Assembly (NCBI RefSeq): GCF_007829955.1
Contig: NZ_VIWX01000001.1
Span: forward strand, 558,001-622,000
Length of the DNA stretch: 64,000 bases
From: Saccharopolyspora dendranthemae
GTDB lineage: Bacteria > Actinomycetota > Actinomycetes > Mycobacteriales > Pseudonocardiaceae
Reading direction: 5' to 3'
Made by a program: the position numbers and the translations under genes. Below are positions 9,603 through 17,872 of the stretch, in pieces. The notes beneath the pieces were generated by a model. It worked only from the letters and a program-made list of their open reading frames with translations. It had not been told where the DNA came from and did not search any database. Within the stretch, counting starts at the first letter, position 1, and every line of letters starts with the position of its first letter.

Positions 9603-9620
9603 CACACTGTTGGCAGTGTG
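9603..9620. promoter_or_regulatory. palindromic operator in divergent promoter region
   Basis: A perfect inverted repeat CACACTG / CAGTGTG with spacer TTGG; outer TGA (9599-9601) and TCA (9621-9623) extend it with one asymmetric base. It sits between the divergent acyl-CoA dehydrogenase and MpaB-type genes. Size and shape suit a TetR or similar dimeric repressor. Which regulator binds is unknown; none is adjacent except the TetR gene at 11388, whose own operator looks different. The rest of 9502-9753 shows nothing else. Confidence 0.55.
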
Positions 9621-9753
9621 TCAATAAATGCCTTGCCGGCGCTCTGCCATGATGCCCCGATTAGCAGCGTTGTCAGGATTTTCAGCTCTGTTGACCTGTG
9701 CACAACAAGGCGTTAGCTTCGAGACGTCGACGGTGTTGGGGAGGTACCCTGAA

Positions 9754-10683
9754 ATGCGGCGCTTCGATCGCCTGAAGACGATCCTCGCTCTGGACCCCGA
9801 GCAGGACTGCGACGAGATCTACCGACTGCTGTCCCAGTACGAATTCCCCTGGGACTTCACGCGTTCACTCGAACTCGCCCTGTTCCGCACCTACGCGGTC
9901 CCGACGATCGGCCGGCTGCTCGACCGCACCGGCGAATTCACCCGGTGCACGCAGAAGCGCTACGACGACACGGTTCTGGTGCTCTACGAGATCCTGCTCG
10001 GCGACTCCGCGCGCGACCGGGAACAGGCGCTGGACCACCTCAACCAGATCCACTGGCGCTACCGGATCAGCAACGAGGACTACCTCTACACCCTGGCGAC
10101 ATTCGTGGTCATGCCGGTGCGCTGGATCAACGAGTTCGGCTGGCGCCGATTGCACCGCAACGAGATCCACGCGCTGACGCGAGTGTGGAGCCGAATGGGC
10201 GAGGGCATGCGCATCGAGGGGATCCCGGACACCTACGAGGATTTCGCGCGGTTGCTCGACGACTACGAGCGCGAGCGATTCGCCTTCGACGAGGGCGGCA
10301 AGCGCGTCGCCGAATCCACCATGAGCCTGTTCGGCTCGTGGTTCCCCCGGCCGCTCTCGTCGACCGTCAGCGACGCGACCCGCCTGCTCATGGACCCGCA
10401 CCTGCTCGACGCGCTGCGGCTGCCCCGGCCGCCGCAGTTCGCGCGCGGAGCCGTGAAGCTGGCGCTCAAGGCGCGCGGCCAGCTCCTCCGCCTCGGCTCA
10501 CCACCCCGCCCGGATTCCCGACCCGTCACTCCGAGGGCCGCCACCTACCCGGGCGGATACCGGATCCACGACCTGGGACCGGCTTCCTTCCACCGCAAGT
10601 CAGCACGACGCGACGCCCCGCCACCGATGTCGTGCCCCGTCTCCGCCGAACCCGAGGCCGCCACCTCTCCTCAGCTCAGCTGA
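9754..10683 (+). CDS. oxygenase MpaB family (DUF2236) protein
   Basis: A 309-residue protein of the MpaB/latex-clearing-protein-like DUF2236 family. Features are the YDDTVLVLYEILLGDSARDREQAL and HLNQIHWRYRISNEDYLYTLA stretches, with the conserved His-rich helix thought to ligate heme in this family. The start ATG 9754 is chosen because GGGGAGG lies at 9738-9744 and family homology begins there; a longer open frame upstream lacks a ribosome site. No signal peptide is visible. The 3' end overlaps the convergent HAD gene by 8 bases. Substrate unknown. Confidence 0.75.
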   Translation: MRRFDRLKTILALDPEQDCDEIYRLLSQYEFPWDFTRSLELALFRTYAVPTIGRLLDRTGEFTRCTQKRYDDTVLVLYEILLGDSARDREQALDHLNQIHWRYRISNEDYLYTLATFVVMPVRWINEFGWRRLHRNEIHALTRVWSRMGEGMRIEGIPDTYEDFARLLDDYERERFAFDEGGKRVAESTMSLFGSWFPRPLSSTVSDATRLLMDPHLLDALRLPRPPQFARGAVKLALKARGQLLRLGSPPRPDSRPVTPRAATYPGGYRIHDLGPASFHRKSARRDAPPPMSCPVSAEPEAATSPQLS

Positions 10684-11332
10684 GGAGACCCCGGATGGTC
10701 GAGGGGAGGTCGTCGCCGACGCTGTCGGCCGGATCGAAAGTCGGGTTGTAGCGGCCTTCGAGGCGGCTGACCCACCCGGTTCGAAGGCCCGCCCTCGTGG
10801 CTCCGTGGCAGTCCCACGCGTGTGCGGCGACGAGCGCCACGCGGTGCGGCTGAAGTCCCAACCACTCCGCGGCGTAGTGGTAAGCCCCGGGCGCGGGTTT
10901 CCAGATCCCGACGTCGGCACAGGACAACACCGCCTCGACGTGCTCGGACAGCCCGTTGTGGCCGAAGAATCCCCTGATCGTCTCGGCCGAGCCGGTCGTC
11001 AGGCCGATCACGCGCACTCCCGCCTCGCGGAGTTGTTCCAGCGCTGGGAGCACGTCGTCGTGGGCGGGAAACCGGTCCCACCCTCCGAGCACGTAATCCA
11101 CCGTCGCCTGACCGTCCTGACCAGTGATGTCGCGCAACGCGGCGGCGCAAATCTCGTCGAAGCTGCGGTAGCCACCTGCGGCGGCGAGCGCCATGCCGTC
11201 GCGCACGGCCCGGTCGAACCACGCACCGAAGAGCTCGGCCGGATGGCCGCCTTCGGCCAGGCGCCCAGGCACCTCCTCCAGCGACATCAGGGTTTCGACG
11301 ACGTCGAACGCGACAGCCTCGATCTCGGGCAT
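10676..11332 (-). CDS. haloacid dehalogenase-like hydrolase (HAD type II)
   Basis: A 218-residue HAD hydrolase. Motif I is AFDVVETLM with Asp10 as predicted nucleophile, motif II is LTTGS, the motif III Lys lies in KPAPGAY, and the acidic motif is AHAWDCHGA. The absence of a second motif-I Asp is usual for the 2-haloacid dehalogenase type rather than phosphatases, so a dehalogenase or related hydrolase is likely. It is divergent from a TetR gene, and a strong palindrome lies 18 bases upstream of its start. Confidence 0.85.
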   Translation of the reverse strand: MPEIEAVAFDVVETLMSLEEVPGRLAEGGHPAELFGAWFDRAVRDGMALAAAGGYRSFDEICAAALRDITGQDGQATVDYVLGGWDRFPAHDDVLPALEQLREAGVRVIGLTTGSAETIRGFFGHNGLSEHVEAVLSCADVGIWKPAPGAYHYAAEWLGLQPHRVALVAAHAWDCHGATRAGLRTGWVSRLEGRYNPTFDPADSVGDDLPSTIRGLLS

Positions 11333-11349
11333 GTCCCCTCCCAGGGTGA

Positions 11350-11376
11350 AACGGTCGTTCTAGTAGAACGACCGTT
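11350..11376. promoter_or_regulatory. TetR operator, 11-bp perfect inverted repeat
   Basis: AACGGTCGTTC and its exact complement GAACGACCGTT are separated by TAGTA, between the divergent HAD and TetR genes. The position immediately upstream of both starts makes it the obvious binding site of the adjacent TetR protein, controlling both genes. A -10-like TACCCT follows at 11376-11381, seven bases before the TetR start codon, which suggests leaderless translation. Confidence 0.75.
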
Positions 11377-11387
11377 ACCCTAGTGGT

Positions 11388-11945
11388 GTGATGACGAATC
11401 GGGCAACCCCGGCTCGCGACCGCCTGCTCGCGGCGGCGGATGAGCTGTTCTACGCGCGCGGCATCAACGCCACCGGCATCGACGCGATCGTCGAACGCGC
11501 CGGCGTGTCGCTCGCGACCTGCTACAAGCACTTCGGCGGCAAGGACAACCTGGTCACCGCCTACCTCGCCGAACGCGATGAGCAGTGGCGGGCCGACTGG
11601 GAAGCGGTCATCGCCGAGAGCGACGATCCCCTGCTGGCCCTGTTCGACGCCCTGGAGCGGTGGTGGACCACCACCGGCCACCGGCGCGGCTGCGCGCACG
11701 TGGACGCGACGGTGGAGCTCACCAACCCGGATCACCCCGCGCTCGCCGTGGTCGCCGAGCACAAGCGTCACCTGCTCGGCCGGCTCACCGAAATCGCTTC
11801 TGCCGAGGGGTTTTCAGCCCCCGCAGAACTCGCCGCAGACGTCCTCCTGATCTACGAGGGCACCCTCACCACACTCCTGCTGAACATCACCCCGGCCCCT
11901 TTCACGCAGGCCCGGCGCCTCGCCGCAGCACGCACCTCACGCTGA
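11388..11945 (+). CDS. TetR family transcriptional repressor
   Basis: A 185-residue regulator. The N-terminal HTH (about residues 8-55) reads RLLAAADELFYARGINATGI...VSLATCYKHFGGKDNLVTAYL, typical of the TetR subgroup related to LmrA/YxaF. The C-terminal domain is the ligand-binding part. Start is GTG 11388 or ATG 11391, with no ribosome site; the nearby -10 suggests a leaderless mRNA. It is divergent from the HAD hydrolase gene and almost certainly autoregulates through the palindrome at 11350-11376. Confidence 0.88.
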   Translation: MMTNRATPARDRLLAAADELFYARGINATGIDAIVERAGVSLATCYKHFGGKDNLVTAYLAERDEQWRADWEAVIAESDDPLLALFDALERWWTTTGHRRGCAHVDATVELTNPDHPALAVVAEHKRHLLGRLTEIASAEGFSAPAELAADVLLIYEGTLTTLLLNITPAPFTQARRLAAARTSR

Positions 11946-12061
11946 CTGCACGACGCGGACTTTCGCTGAGACGGAACGCGTGCAGGGACGCGTCGTCAGG
12001 ACTGCGACCAGACCGAGCGTGGTCATCGCGGCTCCGACCAACGCCAGCACCGCGCCGGAAT

Positions 12062-12101
12062 GGGGGTGGGGGAAGTTTTCATGAAAACTTCCCCCACCCC
12101 C
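12062..12101. repeat. 40-bp perfect palindrome (possible bidirectional terminator)
   Basis: A perfect palindrome with no loop, centred on TTTTCATGAAAA, with outer arms GGGGGTGGGGGAAG and CTTCCCCCACCCCC. It lies between the convergent TetR gene (ends 11945) and the exported hydrolase gene (ends 12140). Position suits a bidirectional terminator, but there is no U-tract and the absence of a loop is atypical. The remaining bases of 11946-12139 show no gene. Confidence 0.6.
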
Positions 12102-12139
12102 CAGTTTCAACCGCCACGCAGAACGACCACGGCCATCTC

Positions 12140-13354
12140 TCACGAGGTCTGGGCGCGCTTGAAGTCCTCCAGCCAGGCGTAGTTGGGTGCTGCGTGACCG
12201 TTCGGTTCGGGGCGCACGGTCGCGGAGGCGTAGATGCTGTTGAGCAGCCACGGGGTGCTCTTCTCGGTGAATTCGTTCTCGGACATCGCCGCGTCCTGGC
12301 CGATTCCGTAGGTGGCGACGGCGAGCTTCTCGGTGGCGCGGAACTTCGCCATCTGCTCGCTGAGGTAGTGCTTGTTGCCCTCGAACCAAGGACTTTCGCG
12401 CAGGAAGTCGTACCAGCGCTCCTTCGGGAAGGCCTCGTCCAGGGCGTTGCGGATGACCTGCCAGACCTCGGTGTCCGCCGGAACTTTGTACTTCTGGGCG
12501 TAGGCGGCCGGGATCTTCTCCTCGAGGTGGTCCCCCCACAGGTGCACCAGGGAGAACTCGGTGGCGAGGAACTTCTTGTCCCCGAGCCTGGGCAGGATGT
12601 AATCGAGGTACACCTGGGCACCGTCGGGCTTGTTGACGTGCGGGTGGATGTCGGTGCCCTCGATCTCGGGCGTCTCGCGGACGTACTTCATCCAGCGCTC
12701 GGTACCGCTGTGGATCCACTTGGGGTCGTCGAGGTAGTTCAGCGCGCCCATGTAGAGGACGGTCTTGCACCCGTCGGGGAATTTCTTCGTCCGGTAGTCG
12801 ATCACGTGCTGCGCCACGGCCTCGTAGAAGTCGTTGATCGCGCCGTTGGTCCGATCGTCCTCCGGGCATTCGATGAACGGCTCGTTGCCGATGACGAGAA
12901 GGTCGACCTCGCCCATCACCTTGGTCAGCACTGCGTCGACCCTGGCCAGGTCCTTCTTCATCTCCTCGGTTCCCGGGCGAGGGATCGGTTCGTTCTTCTT
13001 CGGAAAGTAGGGGAACTTCAGCGACAACACGGCACCGTAGTCGCGGTTAACCGCCCCCAGCAGGGTATCGACCGCCAGGTGGCTGTTCGAGTCCTCCTTG
13101 TCCCCCTCGTCGAAGTCGGGCATCGCCGCGAAGCCGCGCACCCAGGTCGCCTCGGCCTGCTCAAGACCAGCCCAGGTCATGATCTTCGGGTCACCGTTGA
13201 AGTTCGCCCCGAGAACTCCGTTGGGAGGGCTCAACCGAGCGGCGCTCGGAGCCGCGTTCACCATCGGCCGCATGCCGCAGGACGCAGCACCGAGAGCGGC
13301 AGCGCCGGCCGCTGCCGACAATTGGATCAGTCGTCGTCGCGAAAAGGAATTCAT
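12140..13354 (-). CDS. Tat-exported glycoside hydrolase-like protein
   Basis: A 404-residue predicted secreted or lipid-anchored enzyme. The N-terminus has a twin-arginine motif SRRRLIQ (residues 5-11), then a hydrophobic Ala-rich stretch and Cys26, possibly an atypical lipobox. The mature part looks like a clan GH-A TIM barrel: VIGNEPF carries Glu158 (candidate acid/base) and LATEFSLVHLW carries Glu266 (candidate nucleophile). I do not recognise the exact GH family. It is divergent from the GH65-type gene 146 bases away, suggesting joint use of an extracellular glycan or glycoside. Confidence 0.6.
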   Translation of the reverse strand: MNSFSRRRLIQLSAAAGAAALGAASCGMRPMVNAAPSAARLSPPNGVLGANFNGDPKIMTWAGLEQAEATWVRGFAAMPDFDEGDKEDSNSHLAVDTLLGAVNRDYGAVLSLKFPYFPKKNEPIPRPGTEEMKKDLARVDAVLTKVMGEVDLLVIGNEPFIECPEDDRTNGAINDFYEAVAQHVIDYRTKKFPDGCKTVLYMGALNYLDDPKWIHSGTERWMKYVRETPEIEGTDIHPHVNKPDGAQVYLDYILPRLGDKKFLATEFSLVHLWGDHLEEKIPAAYAQKYKVPADTEVWQVIRNALDEAFPKERWYDFLRESPWFEGNKHYLSEQMAKFRATEKLAVATYGIGQDAAMSENEFTEKSTPWLLNSIYASATVRPEPNGHAAPNYAWLEDFKRAQTS

Positions 13355-13500
13355 GAGTCCACATCTACTCGAGGTGCAGTTCTGCCGCCCCGTGTTGCAA
13401 AAAGCGGCACCTGATCGGCGCCACCTCGACTTGACGAACGAAATCCGCCGAAGCAGGATTCCCGATCACCATCCGAAAGCGGACACGGGAGATGACTCGG

Positions 13501-16155
13501 GTGAAACTGCATCGTTCAAGCAGCGTGCTGGGCGCCGCGCTGGTGGTCACCGCGGCCGCGCTCGTGCCCGTCGCAGGCGCCGCCCCGGCGAAGCCACCTT
13601 CGCACTGCGCGAGCGACGCCACGTGGGAGCTGTCGACCGACCGGTTCGACCCCGCCTACACCGCGCACGCCTTCGTCGGCAACGGCTACCTGTCGCAGCG
13701 CGTCCCACCGACCGGCGCCGGCTACGCGGCCACCGGCGAGAAGACCGGTTTCCCACTCGAAACTCCCCGATACGACGGGGCTTTCGTGACCGGCTTCTAC
13801 GGCGAGGGGCCGAGTTCGCAGAGCGACGTCCCGCGGCACGCGATCGCAGCAATCCCCACCTGGTCGTCGCTGACCGTCCGCGCCGGTGAGCACACCTTCA
13901 CCCCGCAGACCCCGCCCGAGCAGATCTCGCACTTCCGACAGGCGCTCAACGTGCAGTGCGGCGTGCTGTCGACGTCGCTGACCTGGACCACCCCCGACGG
14001 CAAGGCCACCGACCTCGCCTTCGACGTGGTGGCCGACCGGACCAACCCGCACGTCGGAGCCGTCCGCGCACGGGTGACGCCGCGCTGGTCCGGGCAGGCC
14101 GAGGTGGCCGGCGCGATCGAGGGCGCGGGCGCGCGCCGGATGCACCCGACCGCGGGCAAGGCCGAGGGCGAGACCGTGCGAGTCGGCTTCGAGACCGACG
14201 GCGTCGGCGCGCGGGGCACCGTGGCCTCGACGCTGAGCGCACCCGACGACGTGCGCGGCGCCCCCGAGCAGCGGGTGGACGGGCTCGACGCCGAGCAGAA
14301 GTACCGGTTCGACGCCCGGAGCGGCAAGACCTACGAGTTCGGCAAGTTCGTCGGCGTCGACACGTCGACCACCACTCCGGACCACGAAGCCGGTGCCGTG
14401 CGGGCGTCTCAGGAGGCCGCCGACCGCGGCTGGGACGACCTCCTCAACGCGCACGTCCAGGCGTGGAAGCGCTTGTGGGAGAGCGACATCCGCGTCCCCG
14501 ACCGCCCGGATCTGCAGCGGTCGTTGCGGTCGAGCAAGTACGCGATCCTCTCCAGCATCCGCGAGGGCCAGGACACCAGCGTCGCTCCCGCCGGGCTGAG
14601 CAGCGACAACTACGCCGGGCTGAACTTCTGGGACACCGAGCTGTGGATGTACCCGAGCCTGCTGCTGCAGCACCCGGACATCGCCAAGTCGGTCGTCGCC
14701 TACCGCGAGAAGACGCTGCCCGCCGCGCGCGAGAACGCCCGCTCGATCGGCCAGCAGGGCGCCTTCTACCCGTGGACCAGCGCCGACAGCGGCGACCTGC
14801 AGAAGGACTGCCACAGCTGGGACCCGCCGCACTGCCTGACCCAGAACCACCTGCAGAGCGACATCGCGCTGTCCACCTGGCAGTACTACCTGGCCACCGG
14901 GGACGAGGCGTGGCTGCGCGAGCACGGCTGGCCGGTGCTGCGCGGCGTCGCCGAGTACTGGGCGGGCCGGGTGACCCCGAACCCCGACGGCAGCGTGTCG
15001 ATCAACAACGTCGCGGGCCCCGACGAGTACAGCAACGGGGTCAACGACGGCGTGTTCACCAACGCGGGCGCGGCCACCGCCCTGCGCCACGCCACCGAAG
15101 CCGCCCGGGTCCTCGGCGAGCCCGCTCCGCCGGAGTGGAACGCCATCGCCGACAAGGTGCGGATGCCCTTCGACCAGCAGGCCCAGGTGTTCCGGCAGTA
15201 CGACGGCTACGCGGGCCAGCGCATCAAGCAGGCCGACGCGGTCCTGCTGCAGTACCCGCTGGAATGGCCCATGCCGCCCGAGGTCGCCAGGAACACGCTC
15301 GACTACTACGCGGCGCGCACCGACCCGGACGGGCCCGCGATGACCGACTCGGCGCACGCCATCGACGCCGCCGCCGGCGGCGAGCCCGGCTGCGCGACCA
15401 ACACCTACCTCGACCGGTCCATCCGCCCGTTCGAGAAGGACCCGTTCGCCCAGTTCTCCGAGGCGCGCGGTGAACGCGCCGGGGAAGGCGCAGGCGCGCC
15501 GACGTTCAACTTCCTCACCGGAGCGGGTGGCTACACGCAGGTCTTCACCCACGGGCTGACGGGGATGCGGTGGCGCGGCGACCGGGTCGTCCTCGATCCC
15601 GTGCTACCGCCGCAGCTGGGCAGCGGTGTCGAGCTGACCGGGCTGAAGTGGCAGGGCCGCACGTTCGACGTTCGCATCGGATCCGACCAGACGACGGTGA
15701 TCCAGCGCAGCGGTGAGCCGTTCACGGTGCAGGACCCGCAGGGCGAGCACGTGGTCAGCGAGCAGCAGCCGCTGATGCTCAAGACCCGCAGGCCGGACCT
15801 GGCGCCGACCGACAACCTGGCCCGGTGCAAGCCGGCGGAGGCCAGCAGCGAGGAACCGGGGCGCTACGCCGAAGCCGCGGTCGACGGCAACGCGTCCACG
15901 CCGTGGCACCTCAACGGCCCGCAGGGCTCGGCGACGGTCGACCTCGGTGCCGCGCAACCGATCTCGCGGATCACCCCGCACTTCAGCGAGATCGCGCCCA
16001 GCGCGTACCGCCTGTTGACCTCGGTCGACGGCAGGACGTTCACCGAAGTCCCGGCGGAACTGCCGGAGGGCCACATCGCCCGCTACGTGCGCGTCGAGCT
16101 CACCGGCCCCGAGGGCCCGGAGCACACCGGCGTCACAGAACTCGAAGTCCGCTAA
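13501..16155 (+). CDS. secreted GH65-family hydrolase with C-terminal F5/8-type carbohydrate-binding domain
   Basis: An 884-residue exported enzyme. The signal peptide spans about residues 1-28, ending VAGAAPA. The N-terminal beta-sandwich (about 30-270) contains AFVGNGYLSQRV. The (alpha/alpha)6 catalytic domain (about 320-690) contains NFWDTELWMYPSLL and AGPDEYSNGVNDGVF, where the Glu of GPDEY is the expected catalytic acid of GH65. The C-terminal 110 residues resemble an F5/8 type C (CBM32-like) domain (AVDGNASTPWHLNGPQGSATV). Export and the added binding domain point to an acid trehalase-like hydrolase rather than a cytosolic phosphorylase. GTG 13501 has GGGAG nine bases upstream; the ATG at 13492 abuts that site and is less likely. 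Confidence 0.8.
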   Translation: MKLHRSSSVLGAALVVTAAALVPVAGAAPAKPPSHCASDATWELSTDRFDPAYTAHAFVGNGYLSQRVPPTGAGYAATGEKTGFPLETPRYDGAFVTGFYGEGPSSQSDVPRHAIAAIPTWSSLTVRAGEHTFTPQTPPEQISHFRQALNVQCGVLSTSLTWTTPDGKATDLAFDVVADRTNPHVGAVRARVTPRWSGQAEVAGAIEGAGARRMHPTAGKAEGETVRVGFETDGVGARGTVASTLSAPDDVRGAPEQRVDGLDAEQKYRFDARSGKTYEFGKFVGVDTSTTTPDHEAGAVRASQEAADRGWDDLLNAHVQAWKRLWESDIRVPDRPDLQRSLRSSKYAILSSIREGQDTSVAPAGLSSDNYAGLNFWDTELWMYPSLLLQHPDIAKSVVAYREKTLPAARENARSIGQQGAFYPWTSADSGDLQKDCHSWDPPHCLTQNHLQSDIALSTWQYYLATGDEAWLREHGWPVLRGVAEYWAGRVTPNPDGSVSINNVAGPDEYSNGVNDGVFTNAGAATALRHATEAARVLGEPAPPEWNAIADKVRMPFDQQAQVFRQYDGYAGQRIKQADAVLLQYPLEWPMPPEVARNTLDYYAARTDPDGPAMTDSAHAIDAAAGGEPGCATNTYLDRSIRPFEKDPFAQFSEARGERAGEGAGAPTFNFLTGAGGYTQVFTHGLTGMRWRGDRVVLDPVLPPQLGSGVELTGLKWQGRTFDVRIGSDQTTVIQRSGEPFTVQDPQGEHVVSEQQPLMLKTRRPDLAPTDNLARCKPAEASSEEPGRYAEAAVDGNASTPWHLNGPQGSATVDLGAAQPISRITPHFSEIAPSAYRLLTSVDGRTFTEVPAELPEGHIARYVRVELTGPEGPEHTGVTELEVR

Positions 16156-16204
16156 ACCGGCCAGAAGAAGACACGGAGAACTGGACACCCGCTAGCGGAA
16201 CCAC

Positions 16205-16268
16205 AACCCCGCCCCGAGAGCCCTGAGGCACGGAAACCACCGAGCCAAGAGCCTCCCGGGGCGGGGTT
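16205..16268. terminator. 12-bp inverted repeat downstream of GH65 gene
   Basis: AACCCCGCCCCG at 16205-16216 is exactly complementary to CGGGGCGGGGTT at 16257-16268, with a 40-base spacer. It lies 50 bases after the GH65 stop. It could terminate that transcript; the long spacer makes this uncertain. Confidence 0.35.
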
Positions 16269-16328
16269 CCACAAAGGCTTCACCCTAACGAGATCCCACC
16301 AAATCCCAGTTTTAGTCCAAACCGAGGA

Positions 16329-17574
16329 CGCGGGTTCAAGCGGTCGTTGCAACTCCTGTTGTGTTGTAGGGAGTGTGCGCTGGTGGGTCGTCCGGTGGAG
16401 CCGCGTGAGGTGCGGGTGGTGTTTTGGGCTGGGGTGCGTGGTGGGTTGTCGTTGGGGGCGGCCAGTGCTGTGGCGGGTGTGTCGTTGACGTCGGGTAAGC
16501 GGTGGTTCACCCAGGCTGGCGGGGTGGTGGGTAATGGTGTGGGTGAGTGTTCGGGTCGGTTTTTGTCGTGTGCCGAGCGGGAGGAGATTGCCGTCCTGCG
16601 TGCGCAGGGGCATAGCCGGGCCGAGATCGCTCGCCGGTTGGGGCGGCATCGGTCCACGATCGGTCGTGAGCTGGACCGCAACACCACTGGTGAGCGTGGG
16701 TATCGGGCCAGTACCGCCCAGAGCGCGAGTCAGCGGCGTGCGCGGCGTCCGAAGACCGCGAAACTGGCTGCCGACACCGAGTTACGCGACCACGTTCAGC
16801 AGCGGCTGCGGCAGTGTTGGTCTCCGGAACAGATCAGTGCCAGGCTCGCCGAGGAGTTTCCCGACCGACCGGAGAAGCGGGTGTCGCACGAGTCGATCTA
16901 TCAGTCTCTGTATGTGCAGGGCAGGGGCGCATTGCGCCGGGAGTTGGCCACGTGTCTGCGGACCGGCCGGGCGTTGCGCCGGCCACGGCGGATGCCCGAT
17001 GCCCGGCGGGAACGCGTCGGCCGCATCCCCGACATGATCAGTATTTCCGAGCGGCCCGCGGAGGCCACCGACCGCGCGGTGCCCGGACATTGGGAAGGCG
17101 ACCTGATCGCCGGTCAGGACAACGGCTCGGTGATCGGCACCCTGGTTGAGCGCTCCACCCGGTTCTGCATGCTGCTACACCTGCCCGAAGGCAAGGACGC
17201 TGAGCACGTCAAAAACCAGATGATCACCGCCATCCACACCCTGCCCACCCACTTGCGCAGGTCTCTGACCTGGGACCAGGGCAGCGAAATGGCCAGGCAC
17301 ACCGACATCACCCTGGCCACAGACCTCGATATCTACTTCTGCGACCCCCACAGCCCCTGGCAACGCGGCACCAACGAAAACACCAACGGCCTGCTCCGCC
17401 AGTACTTCCCCAAAGGCACCGACCTCTCCCGGCACAGCCCCGAACACCTCGCCGACGTCGCCACCGAACTCAACGGCCGCCCCCGCAAAACACTCGCCTG
17501 GCGCACCCCCGCCGAAGCACTCCACCAACTACTGTCCACACCAAACCAAGTTGCAACCACCGGTTGAAACCGCC
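16329..17574 (+). mobile_element. IS30-family insertion sequence
   Basis: About 1,246 bp bounded by imperfect inverted repeats of 26 bp (16329-16354 and 17549-17574, 22 of 26 matching; shared core GTTGCAACT). A 3-base direct repeat GGA flanks it (16326-16328 and 17575-17577; GGAC is equally possible because the next base is also shared). It encodes one DDE transposase. IS30 elements are known to prefer palindromic targets, and this one sits inside a 68-bp palindrome. The transposase stop lies inside the right inverted repeat. Confidence 0.88.
16383..17567 (+). CDS. IS30-family transposase
   Basis: A 394-residue transposase that appears intact. The N-terminal HTH is LRAQGHSRAEIARRLGRHRSTIGREL (about residues 75-100), typical of IS30. 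The DDE catalytic core shows Asp in HWEGDLIAGQDNGSVIGTLVER, Asp in LTWDQGSEM, and Glu in QRGTNENTNGLLRQYFPKGTD. GTG 16383 has AGGGAG at 16368-16373; a TTG at 16347 lies inside the left inverted repeat and is less likely. Codon use is more T-rich in the first third than in neighbouring genes, consistent with recent arrival. Confidence 0.92.
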   Translation: MGRPVEPREVRVVFWAGVRGGLSLGAASAVAGVSLTSGKRWFTQAGGVVGNGVGECSGRFLSCAEREEIAVLRAQGHSRAEIARRLGRHRSTIGRELDRNTTGERGYRASTAQSASQRRARRPKTAKLAADTELRDHVQQRLRQCWSPEQISARLAEEFPDRPEKRVSHESIYQSLYVQGRGALRRELATCLRTGRALRRPRRMPDARRERVGRIPDMISISERPAEATDRAVPGHWEGDLIAGQDNGSVIGTLVERSTRFCMLLHLPEGKDAEHVKNQMITAIHTLPTHLRRSLTWDQGSEMARHTDITLATDLDIYFCDPHSPWQRGTNENTNGLLRQYFPKGTDLSRHSPEHLADVATELNGRPRKTLAWRTPAEALHQLLSTPNQVATTG

Positions 17575-17621
17575 GGACCCTTCGCGCCCGAAATGTCGGC
17601 TCAGTTATGACTAAAACTGGG

Positions 17622-17836
17622 ATCTGGTGAGGCGGTGGTCGTTGCTTCAGGTGTGGGACTCAGCTGGCACCGCCGCGGGTTCTCACACGCTGTCTGGCGA
17701 GTACGCCGCGACGCCGATGTCCACCCTGGGGTAAGCGGAAGACATCAGGAGTGGCGCACGGAGTCCAGACGGCGTGTGAGGTTCCGCTACCCGCACCGCC
17801 ACGCAAAGTGATACTGCAATCACCCCTAAAACTGGG
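17622..17836. repeat. structured repeat module, copy A
   Basis: About 215 bp in a 305-base non-coding stretch. It is homologous over its length to the reverse complement of 33577-33775. It contains an internal inverted repeat: CTCACACGCTGTCTGG at 17682-17697 against CCAGACGGCGTGTGAG at 17765-17780 (one mismatch), with related GC-rich flanks. It ends with CTAAAACTGGG at 17826-17836, the same end sequence as the 68-bp repeat that borders its other side. No coding potential is seen. It could be a MITE-like remnant or a structured RNA. Confidence 0.7.
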
Positions 17837-17872
17837 ATTTGGGGACGTCGTCCGGACCTGGGCTGCAGTGGT

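Larger units (their letters stand above)
16305..17621. repeat. 68-bp palindromic repeat, copy 1, split by the IS30 element
   Basis: The left part (16305-16328) begins CCCAGTTTTAGTC; the right part (17575-17621) ends GACTAAAACTGGG. Removing the insertion and one copy of the GGA duplication restores a 68-bp unit nearly identical to the intact copy at 59942-60009. The outer arms are 22 bp with three mismatches. The core carries a small hairpin CCGA-AATG-TCGG. The right edge directly abuts the larger module at 17622. Confidence 0.85.

Noticed and set aside
11585..13414. 609-codon plus-strand frame crossing TetR, the 40-bp palindrome and the exported hydrolase gene
   Set aside because: It overlaps two real genes in another frame or strand and has no family resemblance.
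13516..15552. Long open frame (678 codons) antisense to the GH65 gene
   Set aside because: High-GC coding DNA routinely leaves antisense frames open; the product is low-complexity Val/Gly/Arg-rich and the sense strand encodes a clear enzyme.
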